Assembly: GCA_044225555.1 (NCBI GenBank) | Contig: JBGAIM010000005.1 | Location: 1-64,000, forward strand | DNA from: JADLHS01 sp044225555 | Lineage (GTDB): Bacteria; Verrucomicrobiota; Verrucomicrobiia; Limisphaerales; JADLHS01 | Direction of reading: 5' to 3' | Length of the DNA: 64,000 nt | Shown: positions 53,957 to 62,273 of the stretch, piece by piece | Layout of the letters: the number at the start of each line of letters is the position of its first letter | Position numbering within the stretch: position 1 is the first letter of the stretch | Notes under the pieces: model-generated | The model's input: only the letters and a program-made list of their open reading frames with translations | The model's database searches: none | What the model was told of the DNA's origin: nothing | Made by a program: the position numbers and the translations under genes

Positions 53957-54780
53957 ACTCTGAACTTGCGGACAAAGTCGTTTTGATCACAGGCGCGTCC
54001 GGCGGGATCGGTTCGGCCATCGCGCGAAAGTTTGCCGACGAAGGCGCACGACTGGTGCTGCACTATCGCAGTGGAAAAAGTCGGGCGGAGGAATTGCGCC
54101 GGGAGCTTTCCAGCGTGGAATCGGTGACGGTTCGTGCGGATCTGACCAGGGAAGCCGGCGCGCGCCGGTTGTTCAGTGCGGCGATCAAGGAGTTTGGCCG
54201 GGTGGACACCCTCATCGCCAACGCCGGTTCGTGGGAAACGCGCGATGTGCCATTGCAAGAGATGTCGCTCAAGCAATGGCAGGCGACGATGGATGCCGTG
54301 TTGACCTCGACGTTTCTTTGCTCCCGTGAGTTTTTCAAACTGGTGGCCAAGCAGAAATGTGGCAACGCCGTGCTCATTGCATCGACGGCGGCGGTTTTTG
54401 GTGAGGCCGGGCACGCGGATTACGCGTCGGCCAAGGCGGCAATGGCCTACGGATTGACCCGCACCTTGAAAAATGAAATCAGCCGCCTCGCGCCACACAC
54501 GAAGAACTATTGTGGTGGTCGCGTGAATTGCGTCTGTCCCGGTTGGACGGTTGTTCCCCGTAACGCTGGCAAGCTGACGGACACAAAGGTCGTGGGCAAA
54601 GTGACCGCGACGATGGCACTGCCGAAGATCGCGCGCCCGGATGACATCGCCAACGCAACCGTTTTTCTATCTTCGGATAAATTGGCTGGTCACATAACTG
54701 GCCAGACCTTGGTTATTGCTGGCGGCATGGAAGGCCGGCAATTGTGGCAGCCGGGTGAAATTGATACGACCATCGCCTGA
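53953..54780 (+). CDS. Short-chain dehydrogenase/reductase
   Basis: A 275-residue Rossmann-fold enzyme: VVLITGASGGIGSAIARKFADEGA (cofactor loop), LIANAGSW (NAG motif), VLIASTAAVFG with catalytic Ser, and YASAKAAMAYG with catalytic Tyr and Lys, ending GHITGQTLVIAGGM. Ser-Tyr-Lys are all in place, so it is probably active with NAD(P)H. A sugar or sugar-acid dehydrogenase fits the arabinosidase neighbourhood, but substrate cannot be deduced. An insertion APHTKNYCGGR between the active-site helix and VNCVCPG is somewhat longer than usual. Confidence 0.87.
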   Translation: MNSELADKVVLITGASGGIGSAIARKFADEGARLVLHYRSGKSRAEELRRELSSVESVTVRADLTREAGARRLFSAAIKEFGRVDTLIANAGSWETRDVPLQEMSLKQWQATMDAVLTSTFLCSREFFKLVAKQKCGNAVLIASTAAVFGEAGHADYASAKAAMAYGLTRTLKNEISRLAPHTKNYCGGRVNCVCPGWTVVPRNAGKLTDTKVVGKVTATMALPKIARPDDIANATVFLSSDKLAGHITGQTLVIAGGMEGRQLWQPGEIDTTIA

Positions 54781-54781
54781 C

Positions 54782-54849
54782 GTAGCCGCCGAGGTAAGGA
54801 GGCGGACACGTTGGATTATTTTAATCCACCTCCTCACGTCGGTGGCTAC
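54782..54849. repeat. Long imperfect hairpin between convergent genes, bidirectional terminator candidate
   Basis: GTAGCCGCCGAGGTAAGGAGG on one side and CCTCCTCACGTCGGTGGCTAC on the other form arms of about 21 bp with few mismatches; an inner AT-rich stem (TTGGATTATTTTAATCCA) fills the loop. It lies between the convergent SDR and aldehyde dehydrogenase genes, where it could end transcription from both sides. Related half-sites occur at 60192-60206 and 62086-62108, so this is probably a dispersed repeat family. Confidence 0.55.
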
Positions 54850-54859
54850 CCGAGTCGGA

Positions 54860-56446
54860 TCAATGCTTCCCGAGTTTCCCATCTACCAATCGCCAGAGCC
54901 CAAGCGGATTGGAATCTTTCAAGGCGTCGGGCAATGCAACTTCGGGGAAACCCTGGTAGCAAACGGGGCGCGCGAAGCGAGTGATGGCGCGCGTGCCAAC
55001 TGAGGTGGAGCGCCCGTCTGAGGTGGCAGGATAGGGTCCGCCATGCGTCATCGCGTGACACACTTCAACGCCCGTCGGGAAACCGTTGAACAACACCCGG
55101 CCCGCCTTGGTTTCCAATATCGCGATCAGATCCTGGTTGGCGGCCAGCTCCTCCGCCGTGCCGTGGATGGTTGCCGTGAGTTGACCTTCCAGCCTCAAGG
55201 CGGCAGCCAACATTTGGTCGCGCGAAGAGCATTCGACGACGAGCGTGGAGGGACCGAACACTTCCTCCATCAGATCATGGTTAGCTAGAAAGATCTCTGC
55301 CTTTGTGGCGAACAGCGCTGCACCGGCTTGTGCATTCCCAGCGCCGGCTTCGGCATTTGCGCTGGCGGCGCGTTTGACACCGGACAACTTGGAGAAGTTC
55401 TCCACGCCTTGGCGATAGGCCGCGCACAAATCCGCCGTCAGCATCGTCCCCGGCGCCGTGGCCGACATCAGCGACTCCAGCTTTTGCCGAAAGACGTTTG
55501 CGGCCTCACCGTTTTCGACGAAGACCAAACCGGGGTTGGTGCAAAATTGACCGACGCCCAGCGTCACCGAGCCGTGCAGCCCCGTCGCGAGGGACTCCGC
55601 GTTTTGTTTCAACACACTCGAAAGCAGGAACACAGGATTGATGCTACCCATCTCGGCATAGACCGGAATCGGCTCCGGTCGCGCCGCTGCGGCGTCCATG
55701 AGCGCACGCCCGCCGGCACGTGAACCGGTGAAGCCCACCGCTTTCACGAGGGGAAGCTTGACCAAAGCAATACCGACTTCGCGACCGGCGCCATAAAGCA
55801 TTGAGAACGTTCCCTCCGGCGCACCGCAATCTTTCACCGCCTGCTGTACGCACTGAGCGACTAATTCCGATGTACCGAGATGTCCTTGGTGCGGTTTCAC
55901 AATCACCGGACAACCCGCCGCCAGCGCGGACGCCGTATCGCCACCGGCAACCGAGAACGCGAGCGGAAAGTTGCTGGAACTGAAGACGACCACCGGCCCG
56001 AGGCCGACCAGCAGCGAGCGGACATCCGGTTTGGGCAGCGGCTTGCGATTCGGATCCGCGTGATCAATCCGCGCGTCCTGCCACCAGCCTTCCTCGGCCA
56101 TGGTCGCGAACAGGCGCAGCTGTCCGCACGTGCGCGCCGTTTCTCCCTGCAGCCGCGCGAGGGGCAGGGCGGTTTCCTGGTTCGCGCGTTCCTGAATAGC
56201 TGGCGCGTTGGCTTCGATCAGTTCGGCAATGCGCCGTAGCAATTCCGCGCGCCGCTTGCCGGGCCAATGGCGATATTCGGCGAAGGCCTTCGCCGCTAAC
56301 TGCGCTGCGGCGTCAACATCAGCACTCGTTGCCCAGAAGAAATCCGGCCCGAGCGCTGCACCGGTGGCGGGATTGATGGCAGGCGTGGGTTTCCCCGTTG
56401 GCTTCGCACGGCTTTGGCCGATGATTGAGAGTCCTTCAAGTTTCAT
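54860..56446 (-). CDS. 2-oxoglutarate semialdehyde dehydrogenase (hydroxyproline pathway)
   Basis: A 528-residue aldehyde dehydrogenase. VVVFSSSNFPLAFSVAGGDTASALAAGCPVIVKPH is the cofactor region, with general-base Glu in VYAEMGSINPVF and nucleophilic Cys in GVGQFCTNPGLVF. The FSSSNFPLAFSVAGGDTASALAAG wording is specific to NADP-type 2,5-dioxovalerate dehydrogenases (type III). It oxidises 2-oxoglutarate semialdehyde to 2-oxoglutarate, the last step of trans-4-hydroxyproline and also L-arabinose/glucarate breakdown. It is the most distal gene of a minus-strand cluster, separated from the preceding gene by an inverted-repeat element (56462-56614). Confidence 0.88.
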   Translation of the reverse strand: MKLEGLSIIGQSRAKPTGKPTPAINPATGAALGPDFFWATSADVDAAAQLAAKAFAEYRHWPGKRRAELLRRIAELIEANAPAIQERANQETALPLARLQGETARTCGQLRLFATMAEEGWWQDARIDHADPNRKPLPKPDVRSLLVGLGPVVVFSSSNFPLAFSVAGGDTASALAAGCPVIVKPHQGHLGTSELVAQCVQQAVKDCGAPEGTFSMLYGAGREVGIALVKLPLVKAVGFTGSRAGGRALMDAAAARPEPIPVYAEMGSINPVFLLSSVLKQNAESLATGLHGSVTLGVGQFCTNPGLVFVENGEAANVFRQKLESLMSATAPGTMLTADLCAAYRQGVENFSKLSGVKRAASANAEAGAGNAQAGAALFATKAEIFLANHDLMEEVFGPSTLVVECSSRDQMLAAALRLEGQLTATIHGTAEELAANQDLIAILETKAGRVLFNGFPTGVEVCHAMTHGGPYPATSDGRSTSVGTRAITRFARPVCYQGFPEVALPDALKDSNPLGLWRLVDGKLGKH

Positions 56447-56461
56447 GTTTCAATAAGATTT

Positions 56462-56614
56462 AACCACGGATGAACACAGATGCACACGGATTTAATCGGA
56501 GCGCGGGCTTCAGCCCGCACCATGCGTGACTGTTTGGATGTTCGCACACGGAAGCGACCTGAAGGCCGCGCGCCGTTGCCTTTCATCCGTGTTTATCTGT
56601 GTCCATCCGTGGTT
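56462..56614. repeat. MITE-like inverted-repeat element in the hydroxyproline operon
   Basis: Imperfect 30-bp arms at 56462-56491 and 56585-56614, built on AACCACGGATGAACACAGAT, enclose about 90 bp that include a perfect small hairpin (GCGGGCTTCAGCCCGC, 56503-56518). There is no coding content. Similar 'accacggatg...acacggat' repeats are widespread in genomes of this type. It fills the gap between two genes of one pathway and may alter their co-expression. Confidence 0.6.
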
Positions 56615-56620
56615 CAAGAA

Positions 56621-57520
56621 TCAGACCTTGGGCCGTGTCTTCAAAGCCTGCTTCAGGGTTTCCAGTGCGATCTTGCGTTCGGCGCCGGCCATCACGCAGC
56701 GCGGGGCGCGGACGCGTTCGTGGCCCATGCCGACTTCTTGCTGCACCAGTTTGATAAGCTGTACGAACTTCGGTACGGTGTCCATACGCAGTAGCGGCAG
56801 AAACCATTTATTAAGCTCGTCGGCTTTCTTCTTCTCGCCGCGCATCGTGTAGTTGTAGAGCGCCACGGACTCGCGCGGAAACGCGTTGACCAGCCCGGCA
56901 ATCCAGCCGGTCGCGCCGGCGCGCACACCTTCGACAATCACGTCATCAACGCCTACACACAACGCGAGACGATCACCGCAGATGGCCTTCAACGCGGTTA
57001 CGCGCCGTACATCGGCGCTGGATTCTTTCACGGCGTGCAGATTCGGATGAGCTGCAGCGAGTTCCTTGATTTGATCGGGAAGAAAATCCGTTTTGTAGGA
57101 AACCGGATTGTTGTAGAGCATGCACGAAAGGTTCGTCGCACGGATGACCGGTTGCACGTGCGACTTCATTTCGCGCCAGTCGCTCGAATACACATAGGGC
57201 GGCAATACCATCAGACCGGAGCAACCGACGTCCGCAGCGGCGCGAGCGAGGTCCACGGCTTCGAGCGTGCTCAAGGACGCGATGCCGGCGACGACGGGCG
57301 CTTTGCCGCCGAGCGCGTTTACGAGGGTCTTCAGGATCGCGACCTTTTCGTCGAAGCGCAGCGTGGCGCTTTCGCCGAGCGAGCCGAGCGCGACGATGCC
57401 GGTGCAGCCGTTGTCCACGAGCCAGCGCGCGTGTCGTCCGACGAACGCGTGGTCCACACTGTAATCCGGTTTGAACGCCGTGGTCATCGCGGGGATGACG
57501 CCTTGCCATTTCATTTTCAT
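56621..57520 (-). CDS. DHDPS-family lyase, probable 1-pyrroline-4-hydroxy-2-carboxylate deaminase
   Basis: A 299-residue (beta/alpha)8 Schiff-base enzyme. GVIPAMTTAFKPDYSVD at the start, ALGSLGESATL in place of the GTTGE loop, LYNNPVSYKTDF with catalytic Tyr, and LHAVKESSADV with the Schiff-base Lys are all present. Within a hydroxyproline cluster this family member deaminates 1-pyrroline-4-hydroxy-2-carboxylate to 2-oxoglutarate semialdehyde, feeding the dehydrogenase encoded next. Its stop is followed by the inverted-repeat element. Confidence 0.85.
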   Translation of the reverse strand: MKMKWQGVIPAMTTAFKPDYSVDHAFVGRHARWLVDNGCTGIVALGSLGESATLRFDEKVAILKTLVNALGGKAPVVAGIASLSTLEAVDLARAAADVGCSGLMVLPPYVYSSDWREMKSHVQPVIRATNLSCMLYNNPVSYKTDFLPDQIKELAAAHPNLHAVKESSADVRRVTALKAICGDRLALCVGVDDVIVEGVRAGATGWIAGLVNAFPRESVALYNYTMRGEKKKADELNKWFLPLLRMDTVPKFVQLIKLVQQEVGMGHERVRAPRCVMAGAERKIALETLKQALKTRPKV

Positions 57521-57527
57521 AGTTTGT

Positions 57528-58796
57528 TTAGTGTTGATTGGTTGTTGAAATCAAACTCTGCACCCGAGACGGAAGCACCGGTGGCCGCACCGATTCCATG
57601 CCCCAGCCCAGAACCACCTTGGCCGCCGCGCCGCACACGCGGCCTTGGCACGCGCCCATGCCGCAGCGCGACTGCAACTTCGCATCGCGCCAGCCGCTGA
57701 ACTTGCGCACGCGACCGAGCGTCACGTCTTCGCAGCGACAGAGCAGCGTGTCGTCGGTGGCCAGTGATTTGAGTTCCGGGCGCAACGCAAAAGCCTCGGC
57801 CAGTCCGGCACGGAATGTGTGCCACGAGTTGCGTTCGGCAAACAACGCTTCAGCTCCAGTGCGCTGGCCGGCGGCGGCACGACCTGCGATTTGTCCTTCA
57901 ACTATCGCGCAGTCGGCCCCGCCAATGCCAGTCAGTTCACCGACGCAGTAAATGTCCGCGACGCTGCTGGTTTGCCATTTGTCCACGCGCACAAAATCGC
58001 TTTGCAGCGCGCAACCGAGCAGGAGCGGAAGTTCGACGTTCGGCACGAGGCCGAACCCGCACGCGAGCACGTCGCAGTCTTCGGTCCACGTCCGGTTGCC
58101 GTCGGTGAGCGTGACGCGGCGCACTTGTTCGTCGCCGTCCGCGCGCACGGGCCAAACGCCACAGCGATGCGGCACGCCCAGCAGGCGGAATTTGAGTTGC
58201 GCGCCCTGCAACAGTTTGCCGGGATGCGCCAGAAGTTTGAATCCAAAGCCGGCCACACTTCTCCAGGGCGCTTGTTCATTGATGGAAACCATCTTCGCGC
58301 CGTGTTTTTGCAAACCCTCCGCCACGGCCAGTAGCAACGGACCACTGCCTGCCACCGCGACGCGCTGGCCGCTGATGGGCCAGCCGTTCTTGACCAGCGC
58401 CTGCAAGCCGCCCGGACCGATCACGCCTGGCAATGTCCAGCCGGGGAATGGCAGGAAAAGTTCGCGCGCGCCCGTGGCGAGAATCAGGTGTTGCCAGTGA
58501 ATTTCGCAACTGCCTTGTGGTTGCTCGGCTAGCAAGACACCGCGCCGGGGCGAACCAATGACGCTGGTGCGAGGCAGCAGCGTGGCGCCGCATTGGGAAA
58601 AGCGTTCAATCCACTCCCGAGCCTGCGGTACCGAAGGTTTAGCCTGTTGCCCGCGCCAGATTTGTCCGCCAAGCCATGGCGTGTCGTCCACGAGCGCGAC
58701 GCGCTTGCCGTTTTCGGCAGCAGCACAAGCGGCGGCGAGCCCGCCCGGGCCGGCGCCGACGACAACGATGTCGAAATGGAGAGCGCGTTCATTCAT
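57528..58796 (-). CDS. D-hydroxyproline dehydrogenase subunit with FAD/NAD-type folds and BFD-like iron-sulphur domain
   Basis: A 422-residue flavoprotein with two Rossmann motifs (DIVVVGAGPGGLAAACAAA at 8-26 and RVAVAGSGPLLLAVAEGL around 145). Near the C-terminus, LCRCEDVTLGRVRKF and CGMGACQGRVCG form a four-Cys [2Fe-2S] BFD-like site. This layout is that of the larger subunit of heteromeric D-hydroxyproline/opine-type dehydrogenases (HcnB-like). Its start overlaps the end of the small ferredoxin-like subunit gene by 8 nt, implying one complex. Confidence 0.85.
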   Translation of the reverse strand: MNERALHFDIVVVGAGPGGLAAACAAAENGKRVALVDDTPWLGGQIWRGQQAKPSVPQAREWIERFSQCGATLLPRTSVIGSPRRGVLLAEQPQGSCEIHWQHLILATGARELFLPFPGWTLPGVIGPGGLQALVKNGWPISGQRVAVAGSGPLLLAVAEGLQKHGAKMVSINEQAPWRSVAGFGFKLLAHPGKLLQGAQLKFRLLGVPHRCGVWPVRADGDEQVRRVTLTDGNRTWTEDCDVLACGFGLVPNVELPLLLGCALQSDFVRVDKWQTSSVADIYCVGELTGIGGADCAIVEGQIAGRAAAGQRTGAEALFAERNSWHTFRAGLAEAFALRPELKSLATDDTLLCRCEDVTLGRVRKFSGWRDAKLQSRCGMGACQGRVCGAAAKVVLGWGMESVRPPVLPSRVQSLISTTNQH

Positions 58797-59037
58797 CGGT
58801 GCGCACCTCCATGCCGGGTTCGCAGAGTGTCTGGCAGCTGCGGCATTGCGGTTGACCGTTGATGGTCACACGACATTCCATGCAAACACCCATGCCGCAC
58901 AGCGGGCCGCGTGGGCTGGCCAGGACCGACCGACGAAAGCGAGTTTCACCGGCAAGCGCAATCGCCGCAGCGACGATCGTTCCGGTCGGCACGACAATCT
59001 TCCGTCCGTTCACAGTGATTTCAACGCGCTCAGTCAT
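58789..59037 (-). CDS. [2Fe-2S] ferredoxin-like subunit of D-hydroxyproline dehydrogenase
   Basis: An 82-residue HcnA-like protein. VEITVNGRKIVVPTGTIVAAAIALAG is the beta-grasp opening; LCGMGVCMECRVTINGQPQCRSCQTLC provides the four Cys ligands in plant-type ferredoxin order. It passes electrons within the dehydrogenase complex. It overlaps both flanking genes by 8 nt, so all three subunits are made together. Confidence 0.87.
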   Translation of the reverse strand: MTERVEITVNGRKIVVPTGTIVAAAIALAGETRFRRSVLASPRGPLCGMGVCMECRVTINGQPQCRSCQTLCEPGMEVRTDE

Positions 59038-60163
59038 GATGTGCGGTGGCGTTGGCGAGGCGCGCCGGCAAATAAGGTTCAGCCGGGATGGGCGGTTTGC
59101 GGTTCAGCAACAAATCCGCCAGCAATCGACCCGTGCCCAGTGAAGTGGTGATTCCCAAACCTTCGTGGCCGGTGGCGAGCCAGATGTGATCGTTGTCGAG
59201 GCTTGGGCCGATGAGCGGCAATTTGTCCGGTGTGGCGGCGCGATGACCGGTCCACGTGCGCGTGGCGGAGAGATTGCCCAGAGTGGGAAGGTATTCCATT
59301 CCGCGCTTTAACATGCGCTCGAGAATGGGTTGCTCTACGGCGGTGTCTTCGGCATCAAACTGGCGCGATGAACCGATGAGCATCTGGCCGGTCTGACGCG
59401 GCTGGATGTTGAACGCGACGGAATCCTTGCCCATCGAGTGCGCGCTTTTGAGGTAGCCGAGTTCGACAATCTGGTGATGAACGAAGTGCGGGTAGCGATC
59501 AGTAATGACGAGATGACCTTTGCGCTTGCGAACGGGCAGGCCGGGATTTAATTCGGGTGACCACGGGCCGGCAGCATTGACGGTGCGTGCAGCGGAGATG
59601 CGTGAACCATCGTTCAGCACCACCCCGCCCTCGGGCAACAGTTCGCGAACGGCGGTGCGGGTGCGGATTTCGGCTCCGCGTTGTTGCGCCTGCTCCAACA
59701 GATAGCGCGCAGCGCAAGGTGGATACAAAACGCCATCCTCGGGCACTCGTAGTCCACCTGCCATTCCGGCGCGGAGATTCGGCTCGGTCTTGGCAACGGC
59801 GGCAGCATCGAGCACTTCGACCCGCACACCGCGTTCAGTGTAATACTTGTGCTTGCGATGGACCTCGGCCATTTCCTCGTCGTCCGCTGCGACCCAGAGT
59901 GTGCCGCAGAGTTCGTATTCGACATCGGCGGGCAGTTGCGGGCGCAGTTCGAGCCAGAGTTGCCGCGAGTAATGCGTGAGAGCAAATTGCGCCTCCGAAT
60001 CGTCCATCACCACGATGTGGCCCATGCCGGCGGCGGTGGTGCCGCTGCCAATCGTGTTGCGGTCGAGCACGAGCACCTTGAGTCCGCCACGTGCGCATTC
60101 CAATGCGCACGCGGCCCCGACGATGCCTGCGCCGACGATGATGATGTCGAGGGAGGAACTCAT
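59030..60163 (-). CDS. D-hydroxyproline dehydrogenase catalytic FAD subunit
   Basis: A 377-residue DAO-fold flavoprotein with DIIIVGAGIVGAACALECARGG at the start, SGTTAAGMGHIVV after it, and the C-terminal FAD/substrate motif LPLIGPSLDNDHIWLATGHEGLGITTSLGTGRLLADLL. It is expected to oxidise cis-4-hydroxy-D-proline to 1-pyrroline-4-hydroxy-2-carboxylate, handing electrons to the iron-sulphur subunits encoded immediately after. Together with those it forms a heteromeric dehydrogenase like that of Pseudomonas aeruginosa. Sarcosine-oxidase-like annotation is an alternative by similarity only. Confidence 0.86.
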   Translation of the reverse strand: MSSSLDIIIVGAGIVGAACALECARGGLKVLVLDRNTIGSGTTAAGMGHIVVMDDSEAQFALTHYSRQLWLELRPQLPADVEYELCGTLWVAADDEEMAEVHRKHKYYTERGVRVEVLDAAAVAKTEPNLRAGMAGGLRVPEDGVLYPPCAARYLLEQAQQRGAEIRTRTAVRELLPEGGVVLNDGSRISAARTVNAAGPWSPELNPGLPVRKRKGHLVITDRYPHFVHHQIVELGYLKSAHSMGKDSVAFNIQPRQTGQMLIGSSRQFDAEDTAVEQPILERMLKRGMEYLPTLGNLSATRTWTGHRAATPDKLPLIGPSLDNDHIWLATGHEGLGITTSLGTGRLLADLLLNRKPPIPAEPYLPARLANATAHHD

Positions 60164-60218
60164 GAACTGGTGGCGGGGATGGGAGAATCGGCCTCCTGAC
60201 GGCTACGGCTGCGGGGGC

Positions 60219-60313
60219 AACATTCAACATTCAACATTGAACTCTCAACGTCCAAGGGCCGGCTAGTGCGAGCGCGTTGGGCGTTCGAAGTTGAATTTTG
60301 AATGTTGAATGTT
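60219..60313. repeat. Inverted repeat of CATTCAACATT type between epimerase and dehydrogenase genes
   Basis: Arms of 32 bp at 60219-60250 (AACATTCAACATTCAACATT...) and 60282-60313 are complementary with few mismatches. No coding content. It lies in the 160-nt gap after the epimerase gene and could act as a transcript hairpin; a half-copy of another repeat (CCTCCTGACGGCTAC, 60192-60206) is next to it. Confidence 0.55.
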
Positions 60314-60323
60314 TTTCCCCAAG

Positions 60324-61256
60324 TCATGAGCGAATGCCCCAGCAGAACGGGTCTTTGTTGTCGAGCAACTGAGTGGCTTCGGCGTTGACGAAGGCGGTGC
60401 CGGTGATGATGGGGGAGATTTTTCCCGCCGCGCGATCGAGCCAGTGAAACTTTCCGTTAAACGTGCTGCCGATGATGCTTTCCTGGATCCACGTGTCGCC
60501 TTCGGCGAGTTTTCCGTCGGCGGCGAGGCAGGCGAGTTTGGCGCTCGTGCCGGTGCCACAAGGCGAACGGTCGTAGGCTTTGCCGGGGCATTGGACGAAG
60601 TTGCGCGAGTGCGCGCCGGCAATCGTCGGCGGAGCGAAGAGTTCCACGTGATCCACTTCGGGGCAGCCTTGCGTGTTCACCGCTTGGCGCACCCGCCAGC
60701 AGTAATCGGTGAGCGCATCCGCATTCGCGAGCGTGAGTTGCTGGCCGTGATGGGCAATGAGGTAAAACCAGTTGCCCCCCCACGCGACATCGCCGGTGAC
60801 CTTGCCGATGCCGGGCACGTCCACGGTGAAATCTTTTTTCGCGCGCCAGCTTGGGACGTTGGCGACGGAGACTTCGCCATTCGAGTGCAACGTGGCGGTG
60901 ACGATGCCAACGGGAGTTTCGATCTTGTGATCGCCGGGTTTGATCCGGCCCAGGTGCGCGAGGGTGACGACGAGGCCAATCGTCCCGTGGCCGCACATGC
61001 CGAGGTAACCGACGTTGTTGAAGAAGATCACGCCGCAGGCGCAGGACTTGTCTTCGGGCTCGACGAGCAGTGCGCCGACCACTACGTCCGATCCGCGTGG
61101 TTCGTTGACGACAGCCGACCGATAGCGATCAAAGTCACGTTGAAAGCGCTCGCGCCGATCGGCCAGCGGGCCGCGCCCGAGGTCCGGTCCGCCCGCGACG
61201 ACAATGCGTGTCGGCTCGCCGCCCGTGTGGGAGTCAACGATGGTGATGCGTTGCAT
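60324..61256 (-). CDS. 4-hydroxyproline 2-epimerase (proline racemase family)
   Basis: A 310-residue two-lobe enzyme. MQRITIVDSHTGGEPTRIVVAGGP is the family opening; catalytic Cys88 in LGMCGHGTIG and Cys233 in DRSPCGTGTSAK are both present, which marks 4-hydroxyproline epimerases and proline racemases in contrast to the Ser/Thr dehydratases. It converts trans-4-hydroxy-L-proline to cis-4-hydroxy-D-proline. Start 61256 is used because the family N-terminus begins there; the longer open frame would run into the divergent regulator. It is the promoter-proximal gene of the operon. Confidence 0.92.
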   Translation of the reverse strand: MQRITIVDSHTGGEPTRIVVAGGPDLGRGPLADRRERFQRDFDRYRSAVVNEPRGSDVVVGALLVEPEDKSCACGVIFFNNVGYLGMCGHGTIGLVVTLAHLGRIKPGDHKIETPVGIVTATLHSNGEVSVANVPSWRAKKDFTVDVPGIGKVTGDVAWGGNWFYLIAHHGQQLTLANADALTDYCWRVRQAVNTQGCPEVDHVELFAPPTIAGAHSRNFVQCPGKAYDRSPCGTGTSAKLACLAADGKLAEGDTWIQESIIGSTFNGKFHWLDRAAGKISPIITGTAFVNAEATQLLDNKDPFCWGIRS

Positions 61257-61335
61257 GAAGGCACATTCTGCCTTGCCGGTGTGGGCGCGTCTTGTCCAAT
61301 TTGCCAGCCGTGACTGCGATTTCAGCACAACACTC

Positions 61336-62079
61336 ATGACACCCGCGCAACTTCAGTCGGAGCTCCTGGCACAACTCGCCGAGCCGTTCACGGGCGCGGC
61401 CATTTTCGACGCGCTGACGGATGCGGTGTGTTTCCTCAAGAACCAGCGGTGTGAGTATGTGCTGGTGAACCAGGCGTTGGTTGAGCGTTGTGGACGGCGG
61501 TCCAAGGGCGAACTCATTGGCAACCGCGCGGATGAAGTGTTTCCGGCGCCGCTGGGCCAGAGTTATTTTGCTCAGGACGAGCAGGTGTTGAAGAGCGGCG
61601 TGCCGATTCTAAACCAACTGGAGTTACACAGTTATCCCACCGGCGGCCGCGGCTGGTGTTTGACGAACAAGTTTCCGCTGCGTGGGCGCGACGGGCAGGT
61701 GGTCGGGCTGTGCGGCATCTCCAAGGACATTCAATCTCCGAACGAGCGCAGCGAAGACTACGCGAAAGTGGCGGAGGCTGTGCGGCGGATTCAAACCAAA
61801 TACGACCAGCCGTTGCGCGTGAAGGAACTGGCGCACCGGGCGGGGCTGTCAGCGTATCAATTCGAGCAGCGCATCCGGAAGATTTTTCAACTTACGGCGG
61901 GGCAACTCATCCAGAAGACGCGGATGGAGGCGGCGGTGCAACGTTTGCGTGAGTCAGACGATGCAATCGCCGCGGTGGCGCTGGACTGCGGTTATTCGGA
62001 CCAGAGCGCGTTCACGCGGCAGTTCAGGCTCGCGACTGGCGTGTCGCCGAGCGAATACCGGAAGGCGTTTCGGAGGTGA
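61336..62079 (+). CDS. PAS-AraC family transcription regulator
   Basis: A 247-residue protein. A PAS-like sensor domain (FDALTDAVCFLKNQRCEYVLVNQALVERCGRRSKGELIGNRADEVFP...GLCGISKDI, about 20-135) is joined to an AraC DNA-binding domain with two helix-turn-helix units (LRVKELAHRAGLSAYQFEQRIRKIF and IAAVALDCGYSDQSAFTRQFRLATGVSPSEYRKAF). ATG 61336 leaves a 79-nt divergent control region with the epimerase. It most likely activates the hydroxyproline operon; a PAS sensor in place of the usual AraC cupin arm is less common for this pathway. Confidence 0.87.
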   Translation: MTPAQLQSELLAQLAEPFTGAAIFDALTDAVCFLKNQRCEYVLVNQALVERCGRRSKGELIGNRADEVFPAPLGQSYFAQDEQVLKSGVPILNQLELHSYPTGGRGWCLTNKFPLRGRDGQVVGLCGISKDIQSPNERSEDYAKVAEAVRRIQTKYDQPLRVKELAHRAGLSAYQFEQRIRKIFQLTAGQLIQKTRMEAAVQRLRESDDAIAAVALDCGYSDQSAFTRQFRLATGVSPSEYRKAFRR

Positions 62080-62108
62080 GAGATTCGCCTCCTCGCCTCG
62101 GCGACTAC
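62070..62108. repeat. Repeat half-site after the regulator gene
   Basis: GGAGGTGAG pairs with CGCCTCCTC, and CGCCTCCTCGCCTCGGCGACTAC (62086-62108) resembles one arm of the hairpin at 54782-54849. It begins within the last codons of the regulator and could terminate its transcript. Confidence 0.35.
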
Positions 62109-62273
62109 GATGGGCGCGGATGAAAACGGATAGCTGCGGGTGGATTCGGAGTATGGGAAACCGGGTCGCCAGCAGTTGAAATGGGCGGAAATTCCGGGCC
62201 GTGGTTGTCGGGGTGGCTCGCGTTTGGTTTCGGTGAACAAAGCCAGTTAATTTGGAGTCACTCTTTCTGCGTT

